64,000 bases of DNA from Flavobacterium nitrogenifigens (GCF_003254565.1 NZ_QJRI01000173.1:62001-126000); one strand, 5' to 3'. Positions 14,304-24,399 are shown, counted from the stretch's first letter. Notes: generated by a model from the sequence alone, not told the origin. A program made the numbers and translations.

Positions 14304-17066
14304 CTAGATTTTTTCCTCAAAAGGAATATTAATATCAAAAATTTCTCCTAACAAATTGGCAATTTCTTCTAAATAAGAGTTTAGTATCTGCGGTGTCACT
14401 ATAGCATCTAAATCTTTTTCTTCTTTAAACCCGAAAGGTAAAAATCCAGATTTTAGGTTTTTGAATGAGATAATACCAACTTCTATCGGGAGTTCGCCTG
14501 CTTCTTTCTCATACATGAAAGCGTACGCCAAAACCTGAATGATTTTATCATTTTTAAGCTCCTGCGTTAACCCGTTCCATGTTTTCAGTACAACATTAGA
14601 CTTCTCTACTTTTCCTGTCTTATAATCAATAATTCTAATTCTTCCGTCTCGGCGTTCAATACGATCCACATTTCCTTTAATTAAAACAGGAAATGGCAGT
14701 TTCGGATGAATAAACTCGCGTTGAAAAGTCTGCTCCAAAGCAATAATCTGAATTGCTTCATTGTTTTTTACAGACTCTAATTCCATCTTTAGAAAGTTAG
14801 CTACATTTCGTTTTGCCACTTCAAAAGCCAAAAGGTTTCGCCCTTTCTTGATTTCTCCCTCTTTGTAAACCAGTTTAAATTGTTTCAGAACTTCATCATC
14901 AAGTAATTTAAAGCAATTTAAAAGATCGCTTTCAGAAATAAATTTCCCAATAAAAGGCTCGTATAGTGCTTTTAACGTTTCGTGAATAATAGTTCCCAAA
15001 GTATTCAAAGCAATATTTTCTTCAACTTCTTCTACTTCACGGATTCTCAATATTTTTTGAAAGTAAAACTCAATCGGATTTCGGATATAACTAGTCAAAG
15101 CAGAAGGCGAAAAACCATTAACTGCAATTTCCTTCAATCTTTCCATCACCAATTCAGACTTAGGAACAGAAATCGGTTCGTAGGCCGTATTAGGCAGTTC
15201 TGGATTATAAATATCAAAAGTTATATTATGCTTTGATTTTTTTTCAACTTCTAATTGCGTAATAAAACGGCTTCTTTCACCAGCGTCCAATCCGTCATTT
15301 TCGGTATTATAAATCAGATAAATGTTTTTAGCTCTTTGAAGTAAATGATAAAAGTGATACGTATAAATCGCATCTTTCTCTTTAAATGTCGGAAGGCCCA
15401 ACTCTCTTTTAACATCATAAGGAATAAAAGAATTTTGAGATTTACCAGCAGGAAATTTCCCTTCATTCATAGAAGTTATGATCACGGTTTCAAAATCTAA
15501 AACACGGCTTTCTAAAACCCCCATAATCTGTAAACCACGCAACGGTTCACCTTCAAACGACACTTCTGCCAAATCTATAATTTGCTTATAAATAGAATGC
15601 AAAGTGTCAATATTATCAATATGGTGATGTTTTGAATAATAATTTATTAGTTTATTAATCACTTTAAACACTCCATAAACAAAGGCTTTCGCAATTTTTT
15701 CCTCCTCATTATCATTACTGAAATGCTCTTTAATCGTAATTAATAGAGCTGAAATATTCTTTAATACCGCTATAGATCCACTCTGCCATTTTTCAAATAA
15801 CAAATTAAAAAAACTAGAAGGTTCTGGATGAAGCTCCAAAATTTTATGATGCGTAATAAAAGTATAATTATTCTCTTTAATAATTCTTACCAGCCTTTGC
15901 GCATTTGCATAAGGTTCAACCAGTGGATGTGTCAAAATATCAAGCACATCTTTATAATAAAAAACATAACTGCCACCTTTTCGAGAAAGCGCATTGGTAT
16001 GCATTTTAAACAATTTAGCAACAAATATCTGCGACGGATTATTCTTTCCCGAATATCCCATCGTAATATTTAGCGCTCCAACCGAAGCAGGAAGCGAGTA
16101 CAAAACCGGAACTAATAAGTTTTCCTCTCCAAGCACAACTGCAACTTTATCTAAAGAAGCATCGGGATTTTGATCGATTAAATTCTCAATGATACTTCCA
16201 GCCAATTTGGCTTGTCCTATTGTTTTGGGAGTTCCAATTATTTGAATGTTTTTTGGCTCCGAAAAATCATCTACTATCCAATCAAAAACATTTGACTTAT
16301 AATGTTTCCAACTTTCTTTAAACCTCCTCAAAAATAAGCCTGCATCATGATATGGATCATTTAGAAATGCCTGATCAGCATCCCAGTAAATTTTCGCTTG
16401 ATCTAATGCTAGCAAATGCTGCACAATCTTTTCCTCAGCGGCATTCAAAGCATTGAATCCTGCAAAAATAAAAGTGCGATTACCGATAGTATTCGAAAAA
16501 TGATTCAGATTATTTACTGCTTCTCTATAAATCAAACCTTGGTATCCAATTGATTTAAATAGCAGATGATTATATAACGACTCATAATAAACAGGAAGTA
16601 ATTTCCAGAAGTCAATATAATTCTCTAATAATTTTGTTTTTTGATCTACCTCAAGCCCCCATCTCTTTATATCTTCAATATCTTTTAGATAAGACAGAAC
16701 ATGTGAAGGATCTAAAAGATATCTGTCAATTTCATTAAAATCCTGCAAAAGTGTTTTAGCCCAATTTGCAAATAACTCAAAAGATTGCTGATTCTTTTTT
16801 TCTGTAATAGATAAATAGACTTCATAAAATTCAAACAAAAGCTCGATCGAATCCACAGAACGAATTGATGCAACATCTTGAACAAAATCTTCTATGCTAG
16901 TAATCTGTGGGGCAATTATCGTTTTTGACGTTGCCTTTTTAAGTGCTTCAATCAAGAAAACCTTTGCCCTTTTATTAGGAAGAATTATCGTTATTTCGGA
17001 AAGTTTTTCAACATAATCCTGAATTACAACAGAGGCAATTTTTTGAAGAAAAGAATCATTTATCAT
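14304..17066 (-). CDS. addB: AddB-like PD-(D/E)XK nuclease/helicase
   Basis: Starting at the ATG at 17066 (MINDSFLQKIASV) gives 920 residues; the further upstream ATG at 17093 lies inside the ompA terminator. The N-terminal part (SEITIILPNKRAKVFLIEAL) resembles the inactivated helicase fold of AddB. The C-terminal RecB-family nuclease domain carries IKGNVDRIE and the catalytic RIIDYKTGKV (about residues 830-850). The four Cys of an iron-sulfur AddB are not evident. With AddA it would resect double-strand ends for homologous recombination. The symbol is assigned by analogy; Bacteroidota sequences are often annotated only as PD-(D/E)XK nuclease family. Confidence 0.75.
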   Translation of the reverse strand: MINDSFLQKIASVVIQDYVEKLSEITIILPNKRAKVFLIEALKKATSKTIIAPQITSIEDFVQDVASIRSVDSIELLFEFYEVYLSITEKKNQQSFELFANWAKTLLQDFNEIDRYLLDPSHVLSYLKDIEDIKRWGLEVDQKTKLLENYIDFWKLLPVYYESLYNHLLFKSIGYQGLIYREAVNNLNHFSNTIGNRTFIFAGFNALNAAEEKIVQHLLALDQAKIYWDADQAFLNDPYHDAGLFLRRFKESWKHYKSNVFDWIVDDFSEPKNIQIIGTPKTIGQAKLAGSIIENLIDQNPDASLDKVAVVLGEENLLVPVLYSLPASVGALNITMGYSGKNNPSQIFVAKLFKMHTNALSRKGGSYVFYYKDVLDILTHPLVEPYANAQRLVRIIKENNYTFITHHKILELHPEPSSFFNLLFEKWQSGSIAVLKNISALLITIKEHFSNDNEEEKIAKAFVYGVFKVINKLINYYSKHHHIDNIDTLHSIYKQIIDLAEVSFEGEPLRGLQIMGVLESRVLDFETVIITSMNEGKFPAGKSQNSFIPYDVKRELGLPTFKEKDAIYTYHFYHLLQRAKNIYLIYNTENDGLDAGERSRFITQLEVEKKSKHNITFDIYNPELPNTAYEPISVPKSELVMERLKEIAVNGFSPSALTSYIRNPIEFYFQKILRIREVEEVEENIALNTLGTIIHETLKALYEPFIGKFISESDLLNCFKLLDDEVLKQFKLVYKEGEIKKGRNLLAFEVAKRNVANFLKMELESVKNNEAIQIIALEQTFQREFIHPKLPFPVLIKGNVDRIERRDGRIRIIDYKTGKVEKSNVVLKTWNGLTQELKNDKIIQVLAYAFMYEKEAGELPIEVGIISFKNLKSGFLPFGFKEEKDLDAIVTPQILNSYLEEIANLLGEIFDINIPFEEKI

Positions 17067-17080
17067 AGTATAAAAATAAA

Positions 17081-17108
17081 AAAAGCCATTCAATTAAGAA
17101 TGGCTTTT
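17081..17108 (-). terminator. Terminator after ompA
   Basis: AAAAGCCATTC (17081-17091) and GAATGGCTTTT (17098-17108) form a perfect 11-bp stem with a 6-nt loop. The T tract lies to the left in the leftward sense. It lies just before the addB start codon, so addB is probably transcribed from its own promoter or by read-through. Confidence 0.82.
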
Positions 17109-17130
17109 CCTGTTTATTTAAAAACTAAAA

Positions 17131-18597
17131 TTATAGTTTACCTTGGTATTTAGAACCAATGTGTCTAATTTCAGTTCTTCTGTTTTGTGCTTTACCTGCA
17201 GCAGTTTTGTTGCTTGCAACTGGTTTGCTAGAACCAAATCCTTTATACTCTAAGTTTTCTGGATTAACACCTCTTTGGATTAAAGCGTCCATTACAGCTT
17301 TAGCTCTATCTTCAGAAAGTTTTTGGTTTAATTTAGCAGAACCTGTACTATCTGTGTGTCCTTCGATAGAGAATTTCGCGTTTGGATAGTTTTTAAGGAT
17401 TTCTTTAATAGCATCTAATCTAGCTGGAGTTTCTTTGTCACCAGTTTTGAAAGTAGCTTTTCCTGAGTTGAAGTATACCGCTCTAGCTTGAACTTTAAGA
17501 TCTTCTAACGCCTCAGAAGTTACTTCTGGACATCCTCTGTTACTAGCAGGACCTGCAACTGTAGGACAGTCGTCATCTTTGTCAGCAACACCATCTTTAT
17601 CAGCATCTAAGAATGGGCAACCACCGTTTTCTTTAGGACCAGCAACTGTAGGACATTTATCGTCTTTATCAGCGATTCCGTCACCGTCAGTATCAGGACA
17701 ACCTTTTAAAGCAGCTAAACCAGCAACATCTGGACAAGCGTCATCTTTATCAGCAATTCCGTCTCCGTCAGTATCAGGACATCCGTTTAATGCAGCTAAA
17801 CCAAATACATCTGGACAAGCGTCAGAAGCATCAACGATTCCGTCACCGTCAGTATCAGGACATCCGTTGAATTGTTTTAAACCAGCAACATCTGGACAAG
17901 CATCGTCTTTGTCATAGATTCCGTCTCCGTCAGTATCTTTACCTCCGAATTTGAAAACTAAACCTGCAGTATGTTGGAAGTGAGATGGAGCATCTGGAGT
18001 TCCATTAGCATCTTCTCTATCTCCGCTAACTGACCATTTGTATCTTGTAGCAAGCTCAAGACCAATAGCATCTGTAAACCAGAAAGTAACACCAGCACCT
18101 GGATTAATAGTTCCGTAGCTGCTATCTCCGAAGAAAGTGTAACCTCCACCAACAGATAACGAAGGATCAACCACTTTAGATTTGATTAACTCTTGGAAAC
18201 TATATTTCACAGTAGCATCAATTCCGTAGTACATTAAGTCTCCAGGATTTTCTACGATCATACCTCTTCCATCGTGACCTGCAGCAGTTGGAGCAAAAAC
18301 AACATATTTGTCAATTTTGTTCACAGATCCCTGTAAACCTACAGAGAAACCATGCCCCACATATCTATTTACACCAATGTAAGATAAAGAAGGAAGAATA
18401 TTCCAGTTATCTTTTACAGCGAATGGCTGAGAAAAGTGTGCAGGAAAAAAGTCAACATGATCTGGACTTGCACTAGTCCTTGTATCCACAGCATTAACCC
18501 CGAAAGAGATCGCCCATGGATTGTTACTGTCTTGCGCGTGAGAACTTAAACCCATCGCCATCAATACAGCAACTAAAAGTTTGTTAAGATGTTTCAT
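17131..18597 (-). CDS. OmpA family outer-membrane protein with thrombospondin-3 repeats
   Basis: This 488-residue protein has a signal peptide ([22 protein letters not shown]), an N-terminal eight-strand-type beta-barrel (about 23-215), five tandem calcium-binding thrombospondin-3 repeats (DTDGDGI-DKDDACP pattern, about 218-358) and a C-terminal OmpA peptidoglycan-binding domain ([17 protein letters not shown] and NRRTEIR). It links outer membrane to cell wall and resembles the abundant P60-type surface antigen of flavobacteria. Codon use is GC-richer than the neighbours, as expected for high expression, and a near-consensus promoter lies upstream. Confidence 0.93.
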   Translation of the reverse strand: MKHLNKLLVAVLMAMGLSSHAQDSNNPWAISFGVNAVDTRTSASPDHVDFFPAHFSQPFAVKDNWNILPSLSYIGVNRYVGHGFSVGLQGSVNKIDKYVVFAPTAAGHDGRGMIVENPGDLMYYGIDATVKYSFQELIKSKVVDPSLSVGGGYTFFGDSSYGTINPGAGVTFWFTDAIGLELATRYKWSVSGDREDANGTPDAPSHFQHTAGLVFKFGGKDTDGDGIYDKDDACPDVAGLKQFNGCPDTDGDGIVDASDACPDVFGLAALNGCPDTDGDGIADKDDACPDVAGLAALKGCPDTDGDGIADKDDKCPTVAGPKENGGCPFLDADKDGVADKDDDCPTVAGPASNRGCPEVTSEALEDLKVQARAVYFNSGKATFKTGDKETPARLDAIKEILKNYPNAKFSIEGHTDSTGSAKLNQKLSEDRAKAVMDALIQRGVNPENLEYKGFGSSKPVASNKTAAGKAQNRRTEIRHIGSKYQGKL

Positions 18598-18634
18598 ACT
18601 TAATTTTTTTAATTACAATTTAGTTAATTACAAG

Positions 18635-18664
18635 CAAAAGTAACACCAAATTTTTTAAATACAA
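18635..18664 (-). promoter_or_regulatory. Strong promoter for ompA
   Basis: Read leftward: TTG at 18664-18662, a 19-bp spacer, then TActTTTG at 18642-18635. Both elements fit the Bacteroidota consensus. Transcription would start near 18628, giving a leader of about 30 nt. Confidence 0.7.
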
Positions 18665-18710
18665 AATGAAATGTTAAAAAAAACCTACAAAAATTTAACT
18701 GAAGTGGTAA

Positions 18711-19904
18711 TTATATAACTTTTAACATTTTACCGACAACTGTGAAGGCGTTTATAGCCTTATCCAAGTGCTCTTTTTCATGCCCTGCAGATAATTGTAC
18801 TCGTATTCTTGCCTTATCTTTTGGAACCACAGGAAAGAAAAAACCAATAACATATATACCTTGCTTCAAAAGTTCGTTTGCCATAGTCTGAGATAATTTT
18901 GCATCATACAGCATAACCGGAACAATTGCAGAGTCTCCATCGATAATATCGAAGCCTGCTTTTTTCATACCTTCTTTAAAATAGTTGGTATTCCATTCTA
19001 GTTTATCACGAAGCGCTGTATCTTTCTCTAATAATTCAAATACTTTTATTGAAGCTCCAACAATAGCAGGCGCCAATGAATTTGAAAACAAATATGGTCT
19101 AGATCTCTGACGAAGCAATTCTATAATTTCTTTTTTGGCAGTAGTGTAACCTCCCATAGCTCCTCCTAAAGCCTTACCAAGGGTTCCTGTGATAATATCT
19201 ACTCTTCCCATTACTCCTTTTGCTTCAAGAGTTCCTTTTCCTGTAGCTCCAATAAAACCTGCAGCATGGCATTCATCAACCATTACCATTGCATCGTATT
19301 TATCTGCCAAGTCACAAATTTTATCTAATGGCGCCACTAAACCATCCATAGAGAAGACTCCATCAGTTACAATTAATTTAAAACGAGCTCCAGCTTCATT
19401 TGCTTTAATTAACTGCTGCTCTAAATCTTCCATATTGTTATTTTCATAACGATAACGAGCTGCTTTACACAAACGAACTCCATCAATAATAGAAGCATGA
19501 TTCAAACTATCTGAAATAATTGCATCGTTCTCTCCTAATAAAGGTTCAAAAACACCACCGTTTGCATCAAAAGCAGCTGCATATAATATAGTGTCTTCTG
19601 TACCGTAAAAATCGGCAATCTTTTTTTCTAATGTTTTATGAATGTCTTGTGTTCCGCAAATGAAACGCACTGACGACATTCCAAATCCATGTGTATCCAT
19701 TGCATCTTTTGCTGCTTGCACCACTTCTGGATGCGAAGAAAGCCCTAGATAATTGTTAGCACAAAAGTTCAATACTGTTTCTCCAGTCGAAATTGTGATT
19801 TCAGCACCTTGTGGAGAAGTAATAATTCTCTCTTTTTTGAAAATTCCATTTTCTTCAATCGTCTGCAATTCCTTTTGCAGATGTTCTTTTATTTTACCGT
19901 ACAT
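18711..19904 (-). CDS. kbl: Glycine C-acetyltransferase (2-amino-3-ketobutyrate CoA ligase)
   Basis: This 397-residue PLP enzyme of the alpha-oxoamine synthase family has [12 protein letters not shown] near the N-terminus, the cofactor-stacking region [23 protein letters not shown] and the PLP lysine in [14 protein letters not shown] (near residue 242). It cleaves 2-amino-3-ketobutyrate with CoA to glycine and acetyl-CoA in threonine catabolism. The partner threonine dehydrogenase is not nearby. The length and motifs suit Kbl better than BioF or HemA; the [10 protein letters not shown] segment is typical of Kbl. Confidence 0.93.
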   Translation of the reverse strand: MYGKIKEHLQKELQTIEENGIFKKERIITSPQGAEITISTGETVLNFCANNYLGLSSHPEVVQAAKDAMDTHGFGMSSVRFICGTQDIHKTLEKKIADFYGTEDTILYAAAFDANGGVFEPLLGENDAIISDSLNHASIIDGVRLCKAARYRYENNNMEDLEQQLIKANEAGARFKLIVTDGVFSMDGLVAPLDKICDLADKYDAMVMVDECHAAGFIGATGKGTLEAKGVMGRVDIITGTLGKALGGAMGGYTTAKKEIIELLRQRSRPYLFSNSLAPAIVGASIKVFELLEKDTALRDKLEWNTNYFKEGMKKAGFDIIDGDSAIVPVMLYDAKLSQTMANELLKQGIYVIGFFFPVVPKDKARIRVQLSAGHEKEHLDKAINAFTVVGKMLKVI

Positions 19905-19986
19905 TTTTTATTTATTTAAAACGTTAAAAATTAACAACTTAACCCAAATTAAGCTTCGTTTTTTCTTTAACATCTGATTAATTTTT

Positions 19987-22900
19987 TCACAAATTTACTA
20001 CTTCAATTTCCTCTCCTATATATACAAGAGCTTTTTTTAACACTGTGTACCCCAAATCTTCAATTGCGTCTTGATATTCCTGAATTTGCTGCTGATATTT
20101 AGCATTAGGCACTCCTGTCTTATAATCCAACAAATAAGCCTCCTTACTTTCTAACAACACAATTCGATCAGGTTTTAAAATTCTTCCTTCTTTCTGAACT
20201 ATAGTCTGCTCATTTAGAACTGTGTGATTTGCATCAAAACATATATTGAGCTCTGAATGATTTACAATTTCATTCAAAGTCTGCAATACCTGATCCTTTT
20301 GATCATAAGTTATCAAACCATTTTCGAGTGATTTTGTAACAGCCAAATCAATATCTGACCTATCTTTAACAAAAGCCAAAATCTCATGCACAATATTTCC
20401 ATACGAAATCGCTTCCTGCTGATGCGTTCCCCACATTAAAGCTTCGCGTTGAGCAATTTTAATATTTTTAGGATTTAAAACTTCTTTCACAATTGGAATA
20501 GACTTCACCATGTCAATTGTTTTTGAAGATTTTGACAATCTAGCTTTATTTCCAAATTCGTAATTCAATTTTTCTTCATCATAAACTCCTTCATGAATCA
20601 AAAATTTAATAAAAAAAGAAGCCATATTGTTTGGATATTCACCATCACTTTTAGCTTTTAGCGATTGAGAAATAACATACAATTGCTCTTCAGCACGAGT
20701 CAGAGCAACATAGAGCACATTTATATTATCTAAAAGCTCTTCTTGTTTTTTCAAATTAAAAACTGCCGATGCGTTTTCTCCGAAACTTTCAACCGCACTG
20801 CTATTATCAACCAAAGCTTTTGGAACTCCCAAATCTATTTCTTCTGTATCCAGCCACAACTTGTCTTTTGGTTTTCGATTATAATCTTCATCTGCAAAAG
20901 GCATAATTACAACTGGAAATTCCAATCCTTTAGACTTATGAATAGTCATGATTCGAACAGCATTATTTCCTTCAGGAGAAGGAATGCTAAATTTCTCCGC
21001 ATTTTTATCCCAAAAAACTAAAAAATCTGCAACTCCGGCTTGATTCCTAATATCTCTTTCTAAAACAATATCTAGAAAAAACTGCACATAGGCATTTCCT
21101 TCTGATGGAAGAATAAATTTAGAAATGATAATTTCAACCGCTTCATATAGAGATTTTTTTCTAACATCTTCGAAAGAAAAAGAAACATCAAATGTCAAAA
21201 GCCATTCTTCAAATTCTTTTTCAAATCGATGATTCATTCCCATCGCAATAAAATCATGGATAGGCATTGACAAATCTTTAGTTGAAGCCAAGAAATGTAA
21301 AAAGTTAGCTTTTGATTCTAAATCTGAATTATTATTTAGATATCGAAGAAGATGAATAATCAGACGAACTTCTGACGCATTCTGAATCATCAAAGTTTCC
21401 GAAGACAGCAACGGAATTCCCTGCTCTGTCAAATAATTAGCAATTGCAATTCCTTGATCTCTTTTTCTAGTCAGGATTACAATATCTTTATATTCGAAAC
21501 CTTGCTTAACTACTTCTTGAATCGTATTTAAAGTAGCTAAAACATACAAATCTGATTTTTCTACAACATCATCTTCATCTGCAAAATCATTTTTATCAAT
21601 AATCGGAAGAAACGAAATGTCTACATAACCGCCTTTTTTCGAATTGGTGTTTTGAAAACTATGATTTTCGTACAGATTTTTATAATCTTCATTTGAAAAT
21701 TCGCTAGAAATCAATTTAAAAAAAGCGTTGTTAAACTCAATGACTTCGCTATAGCTTCTATAGTTTGTATCGAGATGTTTTACTACTTTTTCATGATGAA
21801 AAAAAGCCACCTCTTCTTTACTCAGTTCTATAAATTGCTCTGCTTTTCCTCCGCGCCAGCGATAAATAGATTGTTTCGGATCTCCAACAATCATCAGAGT
21901 TCCTTTATTTCCAAAATCATCTAATCCAGAAAGCGAATTATCAATCAGCGGAATCAGGTTCTGCCATTGCATTTCTGATGTATCTTGAAACTCATCAATA
22001 AAGAAATTTCGATAACGCTCTCCCAAACGTTCATAAATAAAAGGCGCTGGCTGATTCTGAATTTCCCGGTGAATTATCGCGTTGAATTCTGAAATAGACA
22101 AGACATTCTGTTCCGACTGAATTTTTGCAAGTTCATTACTTACCGTATTCAGCAAAGAAAGCGGCGTAATATTTTTTAAAAAGGCTTTGTAAAAATCTCT
22201 TTTCTCGAAATTCTGATAAACCTCTTTCAATACCTGAAGAAGTTCAGGTATAATATTTTCAATTAAAGCTCTGTCTTTTGCCGTCTTATTAATCGCAATA
22301 TCGTCAAACTCATGAAAGGTTTTATTTTTCGGATTAAATTTTCCGTCTTTAATACTTTGCAAATGGTTCGGAAAGGTTCCTCTTGAAAATGATTTTGGGT
22401 CGATTCCGTTTTTATCAATTAATTCAATTGCCTTAGCTGCAAGACCCTCATTGGTTTCTTCCAATTCTTTACAAAGCCCTTGCATTTTCTTTTTAATCTC
22501 AACAAACTCTCCGATTGTTTTATTTTGAAAATGCAGAATTTCATTTCGATTGTTTTCATTCAAAACCAATCTACCAGTATCGAGAATTTCACGAGAAATA
22601 TCCCAGCTTTTGTCGTCATCGGTTTTTTCCATTGTGAAATCGATGAGCAATTTGGTTAAAGTTTCATCTTCACCCGCTTGTGCAATAATGGCGTCAACAG
22701 CTTCAACTAATAAGTTTTCGGTATCCAAAGTCACCTCAAAAGTCATTGGAAGATTAAGATCATGTGCAAAAGCACGAATAACTTTATGTGTAAATTTATC
22801 AATAGTAGAAATATCAAAAGCAGCATAATTATGAATTAAGTGCTTAATGATTTGCTGCGATTTGGTTTTAATTTTAATAATCGAAAGTCCAGTATCGCGT

Positions 22901-23145
22901 GAAAGATCTTCCATTAAATCAGCCGCTTTTGGAGACGGATCGTCTTTTGCAAATTCAGATAAATTTCCAACAATACGGCTTTTCATTTCATGAACAGCCT
23001 TATTGGTAAAAGTTATGGCTAAGATATTTCTGTATGCATCGTTTTTTGGAGAAGAAAGAATAATTTTTAAATATTCTTTTACCAAAGTATACGTCTTTCC
23101 TGATCCTGCAGAAGCATCATAAATGGAAAAAGACGGACTTTGCAT
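19987..23145 (-). CDS. addA: AddA-like UvrD-family helicase-nuclease
   Basis: Start at the ATG at 23145 (MQSPSFSIYDASAGSGKT), immediately before the Walker A, giving 1052 residues. Superfamily 1 motifs are present in order: GSGKT (residues 14-18), TFTNKAVHEMK, FFIDEFQDTSE, GDPKQSIYRWRGG, TIHKSKGLEFP and VALTRAEEQLY. The C-terminus carries a RecB-type nuclease domain with KPDRIVLLE and YLLDYKTGVP. This is the AddA/RexA domain arrangement for double-strand-end processing. It is separated from the AddB-like gene by kbl and ompA, whereas addA and addB are adjacent in many other bacteria. Confidence 0.85.
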   Translation of the reverse strand: MQSPSFSIYDASAGSGKTYTLVKEYLKIILSSPKNDAYRNILAITFTNKAVHEMKSRIVGNLSEFAKDDPSPKAADLMEDLSRDTGLSIIKIKTKSQQIIKHLIHNYAAFDISTIDKFTHKVIRAFAHDLNLPMTFEVTLDTENLLVEAVDAIIAQAGEDETLTKLLIDFTMEKTDDDKSWDISREILDTGRLVLNENNRNEILHFQNKTIGEFVEIKKKMQGLCKELEETNEGLAAKAIELIDKNGIDPKSFSRGTFPNHLQSIKDGKFNPKNKTFHEFDDIAINKTAKDRALIENIIPELLQVLKEVYQNFEKRDFYKAFLKNITPLSLLNTVSNELAKIQSEQNVLSISEFNAIIHREIQNQPAPFIYERLGERYRNFFIDEFQDTSEMQWQNLIPLIDNSLSGLDDFGNKGTLMIVGDPKQSIYRWRGGKAEQFIELSKEEVAFFHHEKVVKHLDTNYRSYSEVIEFNNAFFKLISSEFSNEDYKNLYENHSFQNTNSKKGGYVDISFLPIIDKNDFADEDDVVEKSDLYVLATLNTIQEVVKQGFEYKDIVILTRKRDQGIAIANYLTEQGIPLLSSETLMIQNASEVRLIIHLLRYLNNNSDLESKANFLHFLASTKDLSMPIHDFIAMGMNHRFEKEFEEWLLTFDVSFSFEDVRKKSLYEAVEIIISKFILPSEGNAYVQFFLDIVLERDIRNQAGVADFLVFWDKNAEKFSIPSPEGNNAVRIMTIHKSKGLEFPVVIMPFADEDYNRKPKDKLWLDTEEIDLGVPKALVDNSSAVESFGENASAVFNLKKQEELLDNINVLYVALTRAEEQLYVISQSLKAKSDGEYPNNMASFFIKFLIHEGVYDEEKLNYEFGNKARLSKSSKTIDMVKSIPIVKEVLNPKNIKIAQREALMWGTHQQEAISYGNIVHEILAFVKDRSDIDLAVTKSLENGLITYDQKDQVLQTLNEIVNHSELNICFDANHTVLNEQTIVQKEGRILKPDRIVLLESKEAYLLDYKTGVPNAKYQQQIQEYQDAIEDLGYTVLKKALVYIGEEIEVVNL

Positions 23146-23199
23146 AAGTTTGGTTTTAATATTGTAAAAATAGCACAATTAAATATAAATCCCAATAAT

Positions 23200-23264
23200 G
23201 AAAAATTCCAAATTCCAATTTTTGAAGCACTAATCGCAAACAAATATTGGAATTTGGAATTTTT
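23200..23264. repeat. Palindromic AT-rich repeat, family F
   Basis: AAAAATTCCAAATTCCAAT on the left and ATTGGAATTTGGAATTTTTT on the right form a long imperfect hairpin with a 25-nt loop. It lies between lspA and addA, both leftward, so it could end lspA transcription. Related hairpins lie at 35047, 46861 and 51632. Confidence 0.75.
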
Positions 23265-23286
23265 TATCTTGTATTTTTAAAAATAA

Positions 23287-23883
23287 TTAGTGTTTTGGAA
23301 AAGCTCTTCTATTGAAAACCAAAAGTATTCCTACACCAGTAGAAATTGCTACATCGGCCACATTAAAGATAGCATTAAAGAAGGCAAAATGTTTTCCACC
23401 AAATAGCGGAAGCCATTCAGGAAGATTTCCCTCCCAAATAGGAAAATAGAACATATCTACTACCAAACCATGAAACCATGTTCCATAAGGAGCTGGAGAA
23501 AAAATTGTTGCAAGGTTGTGAGTACTGTCATCAAAAATAACTCCGTAGAAAACAGAATCGATAATATTTCCTGCCGCTCCTGCAAAGATCAACGCAATAG
23601 CAACTACTAAATATGTAGAATGACGTTTTTTTATAGAATCAGAAAGCCACCAGCCAATTCCAACAACGGCAAAGATTCTGAAAACCGTCAAAATTAGTTT
23701 TCCGTATTCTCCTGGTATTTTTGTTCCCCAAGCCATTCCTTCATTTTCAATAAAATGAATTCTAAACCAATCAGCAATTACAACTTCTTCACCAAGAACA
23801 AAATTTGTTTTGACATAAATTTTAGAAAGCTGATCAACAATTAAAACTAGAAATATAAGGAAATACGCTTTTCGTAATGACAT
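23287..23883 (-). CDS. lspA: Lipoprotein signal peptidase (signal peptidase II)
   Basis: This 198-residue inner-membrane aspartic protease has four hydrophobic segments and the two conserved catalytic Asp regions: AAGNIIDSVFYGVIFD and FNVADVAISTG. The first helix carries VDQLSKIY. It cleaves signal peptides before the lipidated Cys of prolipoproteins. It is slightly longer than the Escherichia coli enzyme (164), with an extra loop (APYGTWFHGLVVDMFYFP) as in other Bacteroidota. A TAttTTTG box at 23910-23903 lies upstream. Confidence 0.95.
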   Translation of the reverse strand: MSLRKAYFLIFLVLIVDQLSKIYVKTNFVLGEEVVIADWFRIHFIENEGMAWGTKIPGEYGKLILTVFRIFAVVGIGWWLSDSIKKRHSTYLVVAIALIFAGAAGNIIDSVFYGVIFDDSTHNLATIFSPAPYGTWFHGLVVDMFYFPIWEGNLPEWLPLFGGKHFAFFNAIFNVADVAISTGVGILLVFNRRAFPKH

Positions 23884-23927
23884 TTTATGATTTTTTGATG
23901 GGCAAAAATAACAATTAAATCAAAAAA

Positions 23928-23947
23928 AACGCTCCTAAAGGAGCGTT
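23928..23947 (-). terminator. Terminator after the small gene of cassette 2
   Basis: AACGCTCC (23928-23935) pairs with GGAGCGTT (23940-23947) with a 4-nt loop. In the leftward direction it is followed by a T run. Confidence 0.8.
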
Positions 23948-24002
23948 AATTCTTTTGCAACAAACCAAACAAGTTTATCTGCTAATCTAAACGTAGTAAA
24001 GT

Positions 24003-24218
24003 TTACTTTTTTACAGCTGCTTTTGCTGGCGCTTTCGGACTGTCGGAGAAAAAATCTGAAATCGACTTGAAGATTCCTTTGCTCTCTTTTCCGGCAGCCA
24101 GTTTCTTAGCTTCGCCCTTTTTTACATCTGCTTTAAATTTAACACGCAGTTTTTCAAATTCTTTCATTCTGCGCTCTACATCAGAGTTTACTTCTTTGAA
24201 TTTCAATACTTTAGCCAT
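24003..24218 (-). CDS. Small basic protein, divergent partner of Roadblock cassette 2
   Basis: A 71-residue Lys-rich protein: MAKVLKFKEVNSDVERRMKE, a probable helix or coiled coil (residues 10-40), then KESKGIFKSISDFFSDS and an Ala/Pro/Lys tail. It diverges from the Roadblock pair at 24400-25172, as the 47-residue protein at 13180 does from its own pair, and shares with it a short KG-[IF]FK amphipathic segment near the end. No family is recognised. A terminator follows its stop at 23947-23928. Confidence 0.75.
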   Translation of the reverse strand: MAKVLKFKEVNSDVERRMKEFEKLRVKFKADVKKGEAKKLAAGKESKGIFKSISDFFSDSPKAPAKAAVKK

Positions 24219-24289
24219 AATGTAAGTTTTTCGTCGTAAATAATTAAAATTATTACTGATTTGGTATTACAATGATACATAATTTAATT

Positions 24290-24297
24290 TATATTTG
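24290..24297 (+). promoter_or_regulatory. -7 box TAtaTTTG for Roadblock cassette 2
   Basis: TATATTTG at 24290-24297 exactly matches TAnnTTTG. It shows that the longer reading frame beginning at 24295 is not the translated one. The predicted leader from about 24304 to the ATG at 24400 is about 96 nt, longer than for cassette 1. Confidence 0.55.
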
Positions 24298-24399
24298 TTA
24301 ATAAAAATTAACACTTGTTTAGGACAACTTGCATTAATTTTTGAAAACGAATACCAACACAAACTAAATTTAACATTCCTCCCAAAATCCTACAAAATC

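Noticed and set aside
17067..17093. Alternative upstream start of the AddB-like gene
   Set aside because: The codons fall inside the ompA terminator hairpin; the next ATG is better placed.
17579..17917. 112-residue ORF on the plus strand opposite ompA, with regular internal repeats
   Set aside because: It is the antisense of the thrombospondin-3 repeats of ompA and has the low-complexity Ser/Pro pattern expected from such a shadow.
17580..17950. Regularly spaced DNA repeats that could be mistaken for a CRISPR array
   Set aside because: They encode the five tandem thrombospondin-3 repeats in frame, units vary in length, and no cas gene is near.
24295..24399. TTG-initiated extension of Roadblock A, cassette 2
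   Set aside because: It overlaps the TAtaTTTG box and adds 35 residues with no counterpart in the paralog.
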